NCBI GenBank assembly: GCA_027475525.1
Contig: JAMWFC010000033.1
Span: 186,001-250,000, forward strand
Source of the DNA: Macrolepiota albuminosa
Lineage: Eukaryota; Basidiomycota; Agaricomycetes; Agaricales; Agaricaceae
Length of the DNA stretch: 64,000 bases
Direction: 5' to 3'
In this document: one piece after another, positions 53,900-64,000 of the stretch
Layout of the letters: every line of letters starts with the position of its first letter
How positions within the stretch are numbered: position 1 is the stretch's first letter
Notes under the pieces: model-generated
The model's input: the letters and a program-made list of their open reading frames with translations, nothing else
Told to the model about the DNA's origin: nothing
Database searches by the model: none
Position numbers and translations under genes: made by a program

Positions 53900-54950
53900 A
53901 GACGAGAGTTTATTGAACACACGGGCAGTCTAGAATCCCTGTAGTGCCTTCGTTGGGGCAGCCCGAGACGGGGTTTGATGTCGCCTGCGCTGGAGGAGGA
54001 GTTGGTTGTGGTGCTGGCGGTGTCAAAGGCGCCTGATTCGTTGAGTGGCTCGTACACGATGACTGTGTAAGCGTTGTGGAGCAACAGAACGCCAAGGATA
54101 ATGTCGGCAGGTCCGCCACGGAATCGTATGCCGGTACAAAAGCTGGCGGTGTTGTCGTTTGAGGGTGACGTAGTGAGGTCGAGAAGGTGCGATCGTCAAG
54201 GGTTATCGTCAAGTTTAGTGGCCTTGTGCATGGTACGTAGTTTATTTCAAAATCAGAAAAAGTCTGTATATCACAAAGACTATGTACAGTGCCCATCGTT
54301 TGCAGGACCTACACCGATTGCTCCATATATACCGTTGGCCACGGTGCTCGTCGTCAAAATTAGCGGCACTCCACTATCGAGGACAGCGCTCGAACGCGGC
54401 ACCAGTACTGCTGCTCCCAATCTGGACCGGACGTGGCTCCCCATTTACCCAGACAGTGATCGCGCGCACGGCGACCGTCGAAAACAAGGTTCCCTGCCTG
54501 TCGCTCTCCAGAGCTGCGTATTGGACCGTGGATGGGTTAGTAACGAACGAAGCTAGGACCAATTCCGAGCTGCGCAGGGACTGTCTCTGAGCTCGGGCGT
54601 GAGAGAAGGAGGGAAAGGAAGCGGGCAGAAGGTGCCGACAACAGAGCTAGTTATCGCACACGATGATGACGACAGACTCACAAGATCAGACGAGCCGGTG
54701 TCGACTTGAAGCCACAGTCTCTGGCCAGCAGCACCGACGGTAACGCTCTGCTCCACGGATCAGTAAAGCAGAACGACAACTAGCAAGACCACATACATGT
54801 CGTACGCGCAGGACCCGACGACGTGGAGAGGCAGGACTACGTCTTGGGCACCGGGGCCCTCGACGTGAGGAGTGGCGCGGGGAGTTGGGGACACTGGGAA
54901 CGATGATTAGAAGAATATTCATGGCGACCATAGCCCGCATGCAATCTGTC
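53900..54950 (-). pseudogene. Pepsin-like aspartic protease (A1) remnant, copy 1
   Basis: In minus-strand order there is a segment with DVVLPLHVVGSCAYDM, an intron starting GTATGTGG, then the exon SVTVGAAGQRLWLQVDTGSS, which includes the first catalytic DTGS motif, and an intron starting GTGAGTCTG. Farther down come DFEINYVPCTRPLNLTITLD and a C-terminal DIILGVLLLHNAYTVIVYEP with a Ser/Thr-rich tail. The second catalytic Asp motif was not found and the middle is too short for a complete enzyme of about 400 residues. Frames do not join cleanly. It would have been a secreted acid protease. Confidence 0.65.
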
Positions 54951-55123
54951 GCGCATCATACCATGCCTGCCAATGTTTTTCCAGGCAGGAACGGAAGGAA
55001 GACATTAGTGTTGTTTGGCGGGTCTGAGATAAAAGGCTGAGGGATTCTTTCAACAATTGTGGATATGAGCAAGCGAAAGCAGATCAATCAAGGCACGACC
55101 AACGTCAAAAGCTCAGGACATTT

Positions 55124-55476
55124 TCATGATCGTTTGACAGCTTCACGCATTGTAGTAGTAACTTCGAAGTGAAGTTCGTGTCCTTTTTGCCAAAACTCGT
55201 AAGAACACCAACGAAGTATCTTTTCGTAACCTTCTTCCAAGCTTGAGGAGGTCGACGCCATGATATCTATACTAAACAAGGCATTGAGACCATGATGTTG
55301 AAAAGCAAGTCGCACAACTGACCCGATCTGCGTTGGTCCATCCTCCCCCGACATAAGGATCCGGCAATCGTCTCGAATAACCTCCGTTCTATCCATGGCA
55401 GCGAAAAAAATCAGTCCAACAGGCTTATTCCGGGAAGCAATGGCCTCGGTCTCCTGTTCCGTAAGCGTGAAACGAG
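55124..55476 (-). CDS. C-terminal end of an unidentified protein
   Basis: The minus-strand frame ends in about 110 well-formed residues: LTEQETEAIASRNKPVGLIF, then IGSVVRLAFQHHGLNALFSI and LRWCSYEFWQKGHELHFEV, with a TGA at 55126. It looks like real, structured protein rather than composition. Upstream it runs into the end of the IML2-like fragment, so its own N-terminus is missing or its start exon is elsewhere. I do not know the family. Confidence 0.45.
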
Positions 55477-56276
55477 CTAGAGAGGTTGTGACAGGACGAA
55501 CACAGCCTTGACCGCCTCCTCCGCTCTCTGTTCCGCCTCTGCACGTGGGATAATATTGCTCTCGTCCGCCGGGTCGAATGTCGCGTCGGGATCCTGCGTT
55601 TCTATCGTCAGAAACACAATCCACGAGAGATTGTAAAAAACAAAACAGTATACAACGCACAGGCCACGTGAGAAACCTCAAACACACCCCCTCCAAGAAC
55701 CTCGCAAGGCACAAATCATCCCAATACTCTCCCTCGCCGCCTTCATATGCCTTTGGTCCCTTGCGCTCTTGTTGCTTCTTCCCATCGCCGCCACTGGCGA
55801 CTATGCCTGTGCCTTCGCCGAATAGAGAAAGCTTCGTGAGCGCCGTGCGGACGAGCGGGAGCATACGACGGCACACGACGCCTCGTGGCGCGTGCGCGAT
55901 CGCGGAGAAGATGTAGGCGATCTCGAGCGTGGGGAGCAGGAGCCTGTTGTGCTGTGTGGTGAATTTTCGTGATTTGCGCCCGACAAATTTCTAGTACGCG
56001 TCGAGGGAGTGTGGCGTTAGCACTTTTGATGTGTGGTGGGAGGGGGAAACGATAAAAGGATACTAACCTCGAGTGGGATACTCTTCCCCGCGATTTTCTG
56101 CCTCGCGCCAGGCACGCGTTTCATCAGTTTCTCGGCTTCTTTGATTCGTTCTTTTTTCGTCTTGTACTTCTTCTTGTCTTTGTCTTCCGCTGAAATGTCG
56201 AACTTGTCCCAGACGATGGGGCCAGAGATGTTGCCTTGCAGATACCGGATGCTTAAATCCTTTCCGGTCTATGTCA
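55477..56276 (-). pseudogene. C-terminal part of an IML2/TTC39-family protein, truncated at both ends
   Basis: Three exons can be read: ERIKEAEKLMKRVPGARQKI plus AGKSIPLE; KFVGRKSRKF through NRLLLPTLEIAYIFSAIAHA and YWDDLCLARFLEGVCLRF; and DPDATFDPADESNIIPRAEA ending VLSQPL. Introns would be 55991-56067 (GTTAGT, CTAAC branch) and 55594-55660 (GTGCGT to GCAG). GKSIPLEKF, the PALE-like LPTLE and the WDDLCLARFLEG block are, from my knowledge, hallmarks of IML2/TTC39 proteins. The final repeats of the family and the whole N-terminal domain are missing. Confidence 0.7.
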
Positions 56277-56655
56277 AGCTCGACGGCCGCTGGTCTTGCT
56301 GCACGACGAACACGATTTTGAAGCAATCCACTGGAGAAACCGTGAGTTGGTGATCGCACACGACGATGACGACAGACTCACAAGATCAGACGAGCCAGTG
56401 TCGACTTGAAGCAACAGTCTCTGGCCAGCAGCACCGACGGTAACATCGATCGTGTACGCTCTGCTCCACGGATCAGTAAAGCAGAACAACAACTTACAAG
56501 ACCACATACATGTCGCATGTGCTGGACCCGACAAAGTGGAGAGGCAGGACTACGCCGTCTTTGGCACCGGGGTCCTCGACGTGAGGGGTGGCGCGGGGAG
56601 CTGGGGATACTGGGAACGATGATGAGAAGAAGATTCACGGCGACCATAGCAGGAA
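56277..56655 (-). pseudogene. Pepsin-like aspartic protease N-terminal fragment, copy 2
   Basis: It is very similar to 54690-54940: DGVVLPLHFVGSSTCDM, an intron starting GTATGTGG, then VTVGAAGQRLLLQVDTGSSD with the catalytic DTGS. Right after the following GTGAGTCTG intron the sequence passes into the IML2-like fragment (near 56290). This is therefore a protease 5' end joined to a foreign 3' end. Confidence 0.65.
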
Positions 56656-56880
56656 CAGAAGGAAGACATTAATTAGTGTTGTTTGGCGGGTCTGAGATAG
56701 ACATCACAATGTAAATCAGCAAAGAAAATCGCGTCTCGATCCTGTTTTGGTCTAGATCTATCTCAATCACAGGCATAGTCTCTGGCCTCGCCTTACAGTG
56801 TGAATATTATTGTACTCCTGATTCTCGTAGAATAATTTATTCGTCGTTGATAACCCTCACATGAGATATCTGGAAAGGAA
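56656..56880. other. Short spacer
   Basis: The spacer lies between the second protease fragment and the 3' end of the laccase remnant. No gene or repeat unit recognised. Confidence 0.5.
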
Positions 56881-58680
56881 TCTACCGAATTAATGTGTAG
56901 CCTCGTACATGGAACAAAGTTTTTTTTCCATTCCTCTGTCAAAACTGAGGTTAGAGCTTCGAACAAAAGTTTTCAGAAATGTATATATGCTCACCGGGTT
57001 CCATCCCTTTCGCGATACTTCCTACATCTCCAGCAAACACGATGGCCAGGCCGCTATAGAGAAAGGTGTCAACCAGCTTAAACGACCTCTTGAAAGGTAC
57101 TCACTTGTCAAGAATGCCAGTCAATGTGACTACGGTTTTGGTCAGTGTCAAGCGAAAATTGTCTTTTTTTAAATAGAGGATGGCTGCATTACCAATGTAG
57201 GAACCACGGGCCCGGATTGTTTGTTGTGAAGGGGATGGTCACATTTATCTCCAACGAACCCAGTAGATACTACGTCGCGGGGTACCTGAGAGGAGGAAAT
57301 ATAATAAGAACTAAATAAATAAGGTAGAATTCAATACGAACAGGATTAAGATAGTTGTATTCATAACTTCCAGCACTTCAAATGACGTCAAAGATGCGCT
57401 GTCAGGAAAGAGCATTTGATCACGGTTGATTATGAGCGAGAAAGAATTATTTACTCCGAGCAAATGAAAAGGGTGCTGCGGTTCCGAAGGAGTAGGAATG
57501 AGTACAACAGAAACATATTTCAAAGCTCGTAGGACTAACCGGCGAATCAGCAGATCCTCCCAGTATGACCAGCTCGACTGTTTTATTCCGCGGATGGCTG
57601 GGAGTAAATCCTGCGCCGTGCGCGCGCCGCTCATGATCTGCAACAAAACAGGGACATTCCTAAATGGCAAAGGGTCCATCGGCACGTGTGACGTTGAGAC
57701 ACAGCAAGACATCTGCGGGGGTACTTCCCCTGGGCGTGCCAGGATCCTCAAGGGGATACAGGCTTATTTCGACGAGTGAATTATGCAGGGAAGAATTGAT
57801 CGTGGTCAGCTCGACGGGCGCGGCGCCGAGGTACCGGAAGATTGCTGAGTTGGCACCAGCAAATGATCTGCATCCGGCGTTGGGGAGAGCACGGAGCCAG
57901 TAGTTCTCAATGGGTTGGGTTACTGCTATGATGACAGAGTAGCGTTAGCTGGAGTAAAACTGGATCAAGTCGACAGTGATAGGTGAGTGGTTGACGCCAT
58001 CGACTTCGATGATCATCTGAGAGGTTATTGAGTTACCGCGAGATTTTTAGTGAAGGAAACTGGATTGTAACCGTCGATTGAGAAGATGAAGTTTAGATCA
58101 CAGGACATTGACACAAGCCGGAATCGGTAGCAAGTTCCTTGTACAACGTTGATAAGTTTGTTGCAGGGCCATTGCAGTTGCGCCCGAGACCGTTGTATTG
58201 GACGTCGCTTGGTCTGTTACCAATATTGAACGGATATGATACCTATGGATAAAGCCACAGTTAGAAGATTGAACGACACTAGACAAAATGTCAACCAGTC
58301 TGCCAGAGCGATCACTGTTCTGATGAGAAGAGCATCACGTGTAGCAATAATAATTTCGTCCTGTATCTCAGTGGGCCCGATGTCGCAGATCTCTCCTTTT
58401 GTGATCTTCCTGGTAAGCGTCAAGTGTTCTGTATTACTCCATCTTGATTTTTCTATTTGTAGGTCTTATCGCTGGCGTCGAGTCAGCCGGAAATACAAAT
58501 GACATTGATCTTGTCAAAAACCTGGTCGCTACACACATCAAAAGACCCAGCTGCTGTATCATTCTGTTGACCGTGGCGTGCGAGAGTAGACATATAGGTT
58601 TATCATGAGGTTCTCATCAATCTGACCGACCACCATTAAATTTTCTCAGCCGGTTTTCAAAACCAACGTGCCCAAGAGAT
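56881..58680 (-). pseudogene. Laccase (multicopper oxidase) pseudogene
   Basis: Minus-strand exon pieces in order are VIALADWLTF (near 58310), [131 protein letters not shown] across an intron, and GLAIVFAGDVGSIAKGMEPG. HPFHLxG and HCHIDWH are copper-ligand motifs of the C-terminal domain. A one-base insertion after GFVGD, a TGA soon after HCHIDWH, and a damaged first copper motif near 58560 show it is inactive. Laccases oxidise phenols and act in lignin or pigment chemistry. Confidence 0.8.
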
Positions 58681-58737
58681 GGCAAAGCTTTAATCCAGAA
58701 AGAAAACAGACTGTCGGTACGTAGATATACTCTCGAG

Positions 58738-60058
58738 ATCATTCATACTAACAGGGGCCCCAATTAGCGTCGCGATATCCTACAACTTGTCCCTGTAATC
58801 TCCATTCTCTACTGTGTGTGTCTACTACCAAACGCTGCGTGGTACCCGACAGAGATATTCACCGATTTGGGTTACCTTACGCGTCTTGGAGTGTGTGGAA
58901 TCGATACGTGCAGTTCCAGCGTACCCACGCATCTACTAAATCCAATAGGACAAATTGCATCGGAGTGGTGGGCATGGGAGATCCTAGCCCTCCTCCCCAC
59001 ATTGTACGTGTCCTCTCTGTTTCTCAAACTCTTTGGTAAATGTCTTCTCCAGTCTAGGCCCTGTTGCTATTGCCTCGCAGTCGATTCTCCTCACACCAGG
59101 CTCTACTAGTACCAGGTAGGATTCACCATGGCATGTGCAACAGGTGTACGGTACGCATTACTTTCCAAGGGAGTCCTTGATGTCTCTCTAATACCTCCTT
59201 ATCAAGTGTGGGACATCACCTTGGCGCGATGGATCATTGTAGAGCCCACGGAGCGGCCAACGCGTCACTTGTACTTGGGTTTATGATCCCAATCTCCGTC
59301 GGGTAAGCCTGAACTCGCCTCTTTCCGAGTGATGTCTTATGCGCTCACAGAGTCATGTACATGTTATTCCGACAAACATGGGCGGGTATACTGAGCAACG
59401 ATCCCGGTAAGGTCCGTTCACTGCACCATCACTATGATTAGCCGACCATATACGCAAAGACGTCATCGCAAATGTTGCTTCAATCATCCCAATGATCGCG
59501 CTATTCGAAATAGTCGAAGGCAACTCGTGTGTCACAGCCGGTCTGTTAAGGGCTACGAGCAGACAAGTGAGGGCGCCCCTAGTCCCCTCCTACAAAGTCC
59601 AAATCACTGATCATATTGCAGGACACCAGCGCGTTGCTGAATATCAGGTAAGGATAATTCGCCCGTTGTGTAATCAATCCGCCCTTTCCCATCTCCCACA
59701 CTTGCAGCGCATTTTACCTCCTTGGTACGTGTTTAAACTGGAAACCCCACTTACCAACTCACGCCTCACACAAAAAGGCCTCCCATTTGGGTCGTACCTA
59801 GTCTTCGTTCACGACTGGTGCCTCTCTGGCCTCTGGCTCGGACTAACCCTCACACTCGTATGCTGTTCCGTAGTCGGGACCACCCTCTGCCTCAAAACAG
59901 ACTGGCAAGACGAACTGACTAAAGTCCAACTTTGGAGTGAAAAGCATCGCGTAAACTCGTCGATGAGGAAACCACTCTCGGTCTCTAGTACTCAAAGTTT
60001 GAATTTTATTTATAGATATCTAGATGGTTTCGACTTTGTGGTTACAAGGAATACATGA
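58738..60058 (+). pseudogene. MATE-family efflux transporter, C-terminal half
   Basis: Exon pieces are GAPISVAISYN, EIFTDLGYLTRLGV, GQIASEWWAWEILALLP, LGPVAIASQSILLTPGSTS, HGAANASLVLGFMIPISVG, IANVASIIPMIALFEIVEG and GLPFGSYLVFVHDW through LWLGLTLTLVCCSVVG. Introns fit at 59004-59052, 59303-59350, 59407-59441 and 59725-59777, each restoring the frame. At least four hydrophobic helices are visible. A one-base deletion lies near 58788 and the N-terminal half is missing. It is divergent from the laccase remnant. MATE proteins export drugs or metabolites in exchange for H+ or Na+. Confidence 0.75.
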
Positions 60059-60094
60059 ATTTAATTTAATGCCTATGAGCTGCCTGGGACCAGC

Positions 60095-60245
60095 CTCCCG
60101 GTACGACTGGCACCTCCCCTGCTCGCGCTCGTATGCTGTTTCATAGCCGGCACAACCCTCTGCGTCAAAAACAGGCTGGCAAGGCGAACTATCAAAAGTC
60201 CATACATAGCCAATGGGGGAACAAGTCTCGGTCTTAGCAGTCAAG
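60095..60245 (+). pseudogene. Second, decayed copy of the MATE 3' end
   Basis: CTCGTATGCTGTTTCATAGC, ACAACCCTCTGCGTCAAAA and AGGCTGGCAAGGCGAACT match 59853-59925 with substitutions. It therefore looks like a tandem partial duplication. Confidence 0.65.
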
Positions 60246-62130
60246 GATTTAGCGCAAATTTGATTTAATGCTTATAAGCTGTGTGATGGGTTCGGTCCCG
60301 TTATGAATGCAAAACGGGAGCCAGGGACGTCTTTGTGCCCTCGCTGGTCGACTTGTTTTTTGTATACACGGGGCTGATTCACTTTCTAAGCTATCATCAA
60401 ATCAAGGAAGAAACGAAAAAAAGAGTATATATATTTTCGCAGCAAAGGGGCTTGTCATTGATCCTGCGTGGCCGGCTATACCCATCATGGATTGACTTAC
60501 TGTAACTTTGTTCGACACTTTGCACAGGTCGGTGGCTGACTTGAGTGTCACCTTTTCTTAACGACGTTTCAATGCATCTAGACTTGGCTAGACAGTAGTC
60601 CTGTATTGCCTCCGCATACTTCAAATCCTGGGTGCGACAATTTGTGCGTGAAACTTCCAGCCGTTCTTTGATTCCTTGTCCGTCTAGTGCTTTGCTCAAA
60701 GTCTTATGCGAGTGCTCCAAGCTTTGCTCGTCTTCGTAAGCAGTAAGTGCTGACGTTCCATGGTCCCACACTTCACGTCAGATTCTCGTCTTTACTCTGC
60801 ATTATGCATGTACCACCAATGCATAAAATGCGTGTCAACGCCACAAACTCACTATGGAAGTACTCTGTTAATTTGAAACCGTTCCGAAATATGCGGATTG
60901 TTTCCATTGACTTTTCCTGGCATCTACGTCTTGTCTTCCCAGTCTTTGACATTCGGTGGACTGATTATCCAGATTCCGGAACAAGATCTGGAGTATCCTT
61001 ACTTTTCTTTAGGTTTGACTACCATGGGGGTATGCGTCACGATTGGAGGTATTTATGCGCGAAAAGTATCCTTGTCGCGACCTAATTTGGTTTTGTTTTA
61101 TGGTCCGGAAACTCAACCATTAGACGTGTGATCATATTTCATGTATTATTCGTGTCACTTATAAAGTACAGGAAAATACAGCTGAGCACCACCGGCGCAT
61201 CCCACACTAAAAACACTGTATCCCTCAATGGGCCGCTGATATTGTCCTGTTATTGCTTTAGTGAAGTTATACTCACACTCCTTACCTCATCGTAACTGCT
61301 TTTGTTTTCCAATGAAGATTGTATATCTGGCATTGCCATATGACGTCTGACCACTTAACCCCTGAAGAAACCATAAGTCCGTACCTCACACAAATTTACA
61401 TGAGCCATTGTTTTAATACATAATGTCTCACATATCGTGCTTGTGGGGCTACGTTTTACATGTTCCGCATGTATTCTTCGTGGAATCACGGGTGGGAAAT
61501 ACTGCCCGTGTCTCACATGCGGCGGTTATGTATTTTACAACATTACTTTACTTGGCAGGAACGTCATTCAATCCCTGCTCGTTTGATGATCGTTAGATTT
61601 CTATTTTTCCTTTAATCTTTCGCATGTAGACTACCTGATCCAGTGGTAAAGGTAAACTTTGGCGGCTCCTGACTGTCTCATCGTTGACTTTGTATTGCAG
61701 TCTGCTGAACAGTTTCGCCGTGTCTGATCGCTGATCTAGGAGGGCAACTGAATTACTCCTACGCCTTATAAAATGTACGATTTTCGTTCCAGACCATCAT
61801 CACACCACATTTTTCATTATACAAATCAAAAACCTCTTCGTCCTTGCCCCCCCTGCCGTTTTCTCTCTTGCTGAGCGTTCTCCTTTGCTTGGGTTCAGAA
61901 CGGTGATAGATTTGAATGTCGCAGTAAATGTGTTCCCCTTGACTCTTGGCACACATCTACATCGTCAGGCTATGGTATGTAACATGCCGAGACCACACAA
62001 ATTTGATCATGTTCTAAGTCCCTCCTACAGGCTATACACAACTCTCCCAAAGTTCTCAATAGTGTTATCGCGAATACTACAAGTGACATCAACGTTAGTT
62101 GTCCTCCTTCTAGTCCCACTTTCCCTCGTA
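60246..62130. other. Region without a recognised gene
   Basis: A minus-strand open frame at 60397-60771 has a protein-like stretch (NCRTQDLKYAEAIQDYCLAK) followed by a GTGACA donor-like site, and could be an exon. A plus frame at 60898-61131 and another at 61885-62169 are open but show no motif. The rest is AT-rich and featureless. Confidence 0.35.
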
Positions 62131-62134
62131 CTAA

Positions 62135-62527
62135 TCATTTCCTTACCTGACTTAGGGTATCACTACTAAATTCGCTGATGCTGAGGCTCAGGACCTCTAT
62201 GGCCACCTCCGGTCTCTGGAACCCGACTTTTTCAAGTCCCTGTCGGGCCGCCATTGGCCTAATTCCAGACGTTCCAGTGCTTATCAAACAGGACCTCGCA
62301 ACCATGAAAACGTGCGACGACAAATTTATAGATGCGGAACACATTACATCTTTTTCTCCTTCTGTGCAAAAGAGTCGGAAGCTGCGCAGTGGCAACAATG
62401 CTCTATAATCGTCGGCAGTCAGAGGGATATGGTTGTCGACGGCTGTGTCAACAACGTTGTTGGCAGCAATCGGACTTACGAGGGTGGCAAGGCTGCAGGA
62501 AAGGATGACTAGGGTCTTGAAATGCAT
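62135..62527 (-). CDS. Small secreted-protein-like ORF, copy 2
   Basis: It starts MHFKTLVILSCSLATLVSPI, almost identical to the signal peptide of copy 1 at 52856. The conserved mature motif is RLFCTEGEKDVMCSASIN. The frame continues longer than in copy 1. At its end CTAAGTCAG is followed by GTAAGG, with a CTAAC branch and TTGTAG further on, so an intron of about 70 bases is likely. The plus strand is open too; the shared signal peptide favours this strand. Confidence 0.5.
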   Translation of the reverse strand: MHFKTLVILSCSLATLVSPIAANNVVDTAVDNHIPLTADDYRALLPLRSFRLFCTEGEKDVMCSASINLSSHVFMVARSCLISTGTSGIRPMAARQGLEKVGFQRPEVAIEVLSLSISEFSSDTLSQVRK

Positions 62528-63249
62528 GCTGAGAAATCTGAGAATGATGACTTCACAATGTTAAACTCAGTCTGTGCGGTTAACGACTGATATTCATCTA
62601 TCTACCTGCTAAACACAATGTACTAGTATACGTAAGTGTTTGTATGAATAGATTTCTGGTATATGCTCACCTCAGTCGGTGTGTTAACGACTAAGGTCTT
62701 CCTCAGAACTGGAGCAGCACGCCAGATCGAAAGCGAACGAGGTTTGCACCTATTGATAGCTCCGAGCCCGACGCCGCTAGTCTATTGTCGGAAATCAAGA
62801 CAGAATGATGGTCTGGAGTCTTAACAAAGTGGTGATCGTCCAGACATACATGTCGACCCATTGCGAGAGACGATGATGAGTGATGTTTCTGCGGAGCTCA
62901 GGAAAAGCAGCGAGCGAACTGTAAGCAGTTGTTGCTTCCATCACAATTGACATGTGTGACAAACTTGATGCACCGACCTGCCGACTTGCGTCTCCTCACA
63001 AACCTAGTCGCACACGCAAAATCAATCAAGTCGCTACAGTCACCGTCGCACATGCTCTCGGCGTACGGCTGCAGCATGTGCACCGCCGCTGTCGAATACA
63101 TTGTTCCTGCGGCGCTCGGGGGCACCGACGAGGCGTTGGCGTGTTATGCGGATGCGGTGGATGAGTGCTGAGTCTTGTCGTGCGCGATCGGGAGATTCTG
63201 TGGGTGCGTCGGCGCCTGGGACTGTCAAGATACTGTAGGCTAACACTGG
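62528..63249. other. Spacer without a recognised gene
   Basis: Overlapping frames on both strands near 62930-63180 have no recognisable motif. The position corresponds to the spacer right of copy 1 of the secreted-protein-like ORF. Confidence 0.4.
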
Positions 63250-63345
63250 CTACGTAGACTACGCATGCGGGGCACCAGACAGACATGCGACACGCTAAGT
63301 TCGCTGGCTATGTAGACTACGCCCTATCCATCACTCTCACCGCAG
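63250..63345. repeat. Segmental duplicate, right copy
   Basis: It matches 53629-53745 (GTAGACTACGC twice, CCAGACAGACATG between). It supports duplication of the whole block that includes the secreted-protein-like ORF. Confidence 0.75.
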
Positions 63346-63614
63346 ACCTCGCACCAGTCCCTTCGATCCCCAGGCCCACTACTATCCTCTGTCCTACCCA
63401 CGACACGCGTATCATCTGCATCCACGCGTACAATAGGTATATTCCTATCTCTATAGACGCCTCTCAATATGTTCAATTTCGACGTGCATGAAGTATTTGC
63501 ATGTACTCGGAGGTCCGCTATATCTTTATGGGGTTCCTGTAAGCATAGTCCATTGTATTTTGATTAGACTGTGTGCCTTGGGATCGAACTAGTATGGCTG
63601 GCGTGGGGACTGCT

Positions 63615-63825
63615 GCTCTAGCACCACAACCAACTCCTCCAGCGGCGCAGGCGACATCAAGCCCCGTCTCGGGCTCGTAGGAATCATAGACCACTATAAG
63701 AATTCCAGTCGTGGGCTGGTGGATTTGAGACTTGGGGAGCCTGAGCCAGAGTCGGAGCGGGAGATGGGGGTGCGCCCACGACAGGGGGAAAGGGGGAGGA
63801 CGATGCGTGGGGATGTATATGAAGC
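63615..63825 (+). pseudogene. Aspartic-protease C-terminal tail fragment, inverted
   Basis: The plus strand reads STTTNSSSGAGDIKPRLGL, the same tail found on the minus strand at about 53970-54030 in protease copy 1. It is thus an inverted partial duplicate. The sequence after it diverges and ends in a charged stretch. No catalytic part is present. Confidence 0.55.
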
Positions 63826-64000
63826 ATAGGGTGACCTACCATTGGGTTTTGAATTGCAAAGGAGCTTGTATTCCTGGCCATGAATCGGCCTCCTGGATAC
63901 CACTATAAACCTGAAGCAATAGGTATCAATCGGTATCTTCATTGTATCAAGGTGTCGTAGTACAAACAGGAATCAAAAATCAATCTCGTACCGAGAAAAA
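63826..64000. other. Window end, nothing recognised
   Basis: No gene or repeat is evident in the last 175 bases. Confidence 0.5.

Noticed and set aside
62178..62512. Plus-strand gene opposite the secreted-protein-like ORF copy 2
   Set aside because: The frame is open and protein-like in places, but the shared signal peptide and Cys motif with 52.7 kb favour the minus strand. Not fully excluded.
63026..63286. Histidine/arginine-rich ORFs near 63.1 kb
   Set aside because: Overlapping frames on both strands with no motif and no support from the duplicated block at 53 kb.

Overview
The window is eukaryotic and most likely from a basidiomycete fungus (Agaricomycetes). It has short introns of about 35-78 bases with GT/AG ends and branch points such as CTAAC. 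It also holds chromodomain Ty3/gypsy retrotransposons, a DDE transposase pseudogene of a kind common in mushrooms, and remnants of laccase, MATE transporter, pepsin-like protease and IML2/TTC39 genes. The species cannot be named from the sequence alone.

Layout. 1-1.9 kb: a large tandem repeat. 1.94-10.36 kb, minus strand: decayed Ty3/gypsy element 1. 11.13-23.70 kb, plus strand: element 2, a 12.6 kb member of the same family with both LTRs and a GTAAG target duplication. Both carry an extra ORF (ORF3) after the integrase. 24.8-26.6 kb: decayed DDE transposase gene. 27.07-33.27 kb: element 3, interrupted by a solo LTR and ending in a 100-N gap. 33.4-40.6 kb: nested repeats, including tRNA-derived SINE-like units, inverted-repeat modules, a GC-rich repeat in a CpG-rich and a CpG-depleted copy, and several solo LTRs. 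41.05-47.49 kb: element 4. 47.5-51.3 kb: AT-rich spacer, a minisatellite and a degenerate tandem repeat. 51.3-51.7 kb: a tyrosine-recombinase remnant. 51.7-64 kb: non-transposon DNA with fragments or pseudogenes of host-type genes, partly duplicated.

The most important quality observation is that fourteen separate places carry a tandem duplication with a period of exactly 77 bases. Several break reading frames, and subtracting 77 puts the flanking coding blocks back into one frame. This fits contig ends overlapping by one k-mer that were joined without merging. Many of the frame breaks here are therefore probably not biological. The remaining nonsense codons in the elements are mostly explained by C-to-T or G-to-A transitions, as in RIP-like or methylation-linked decay.

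No intact cellular gene was found with confidence. The window reads as transposon-rich, possibly subtelomeric or pericentromeric DNA. The most novel biology is the ORF3 of the element 1/2 family. The SINE/inverted-repeat modules and the paired small secreted-protein-like ORFs at 52.7 and 62.3 kb come next.
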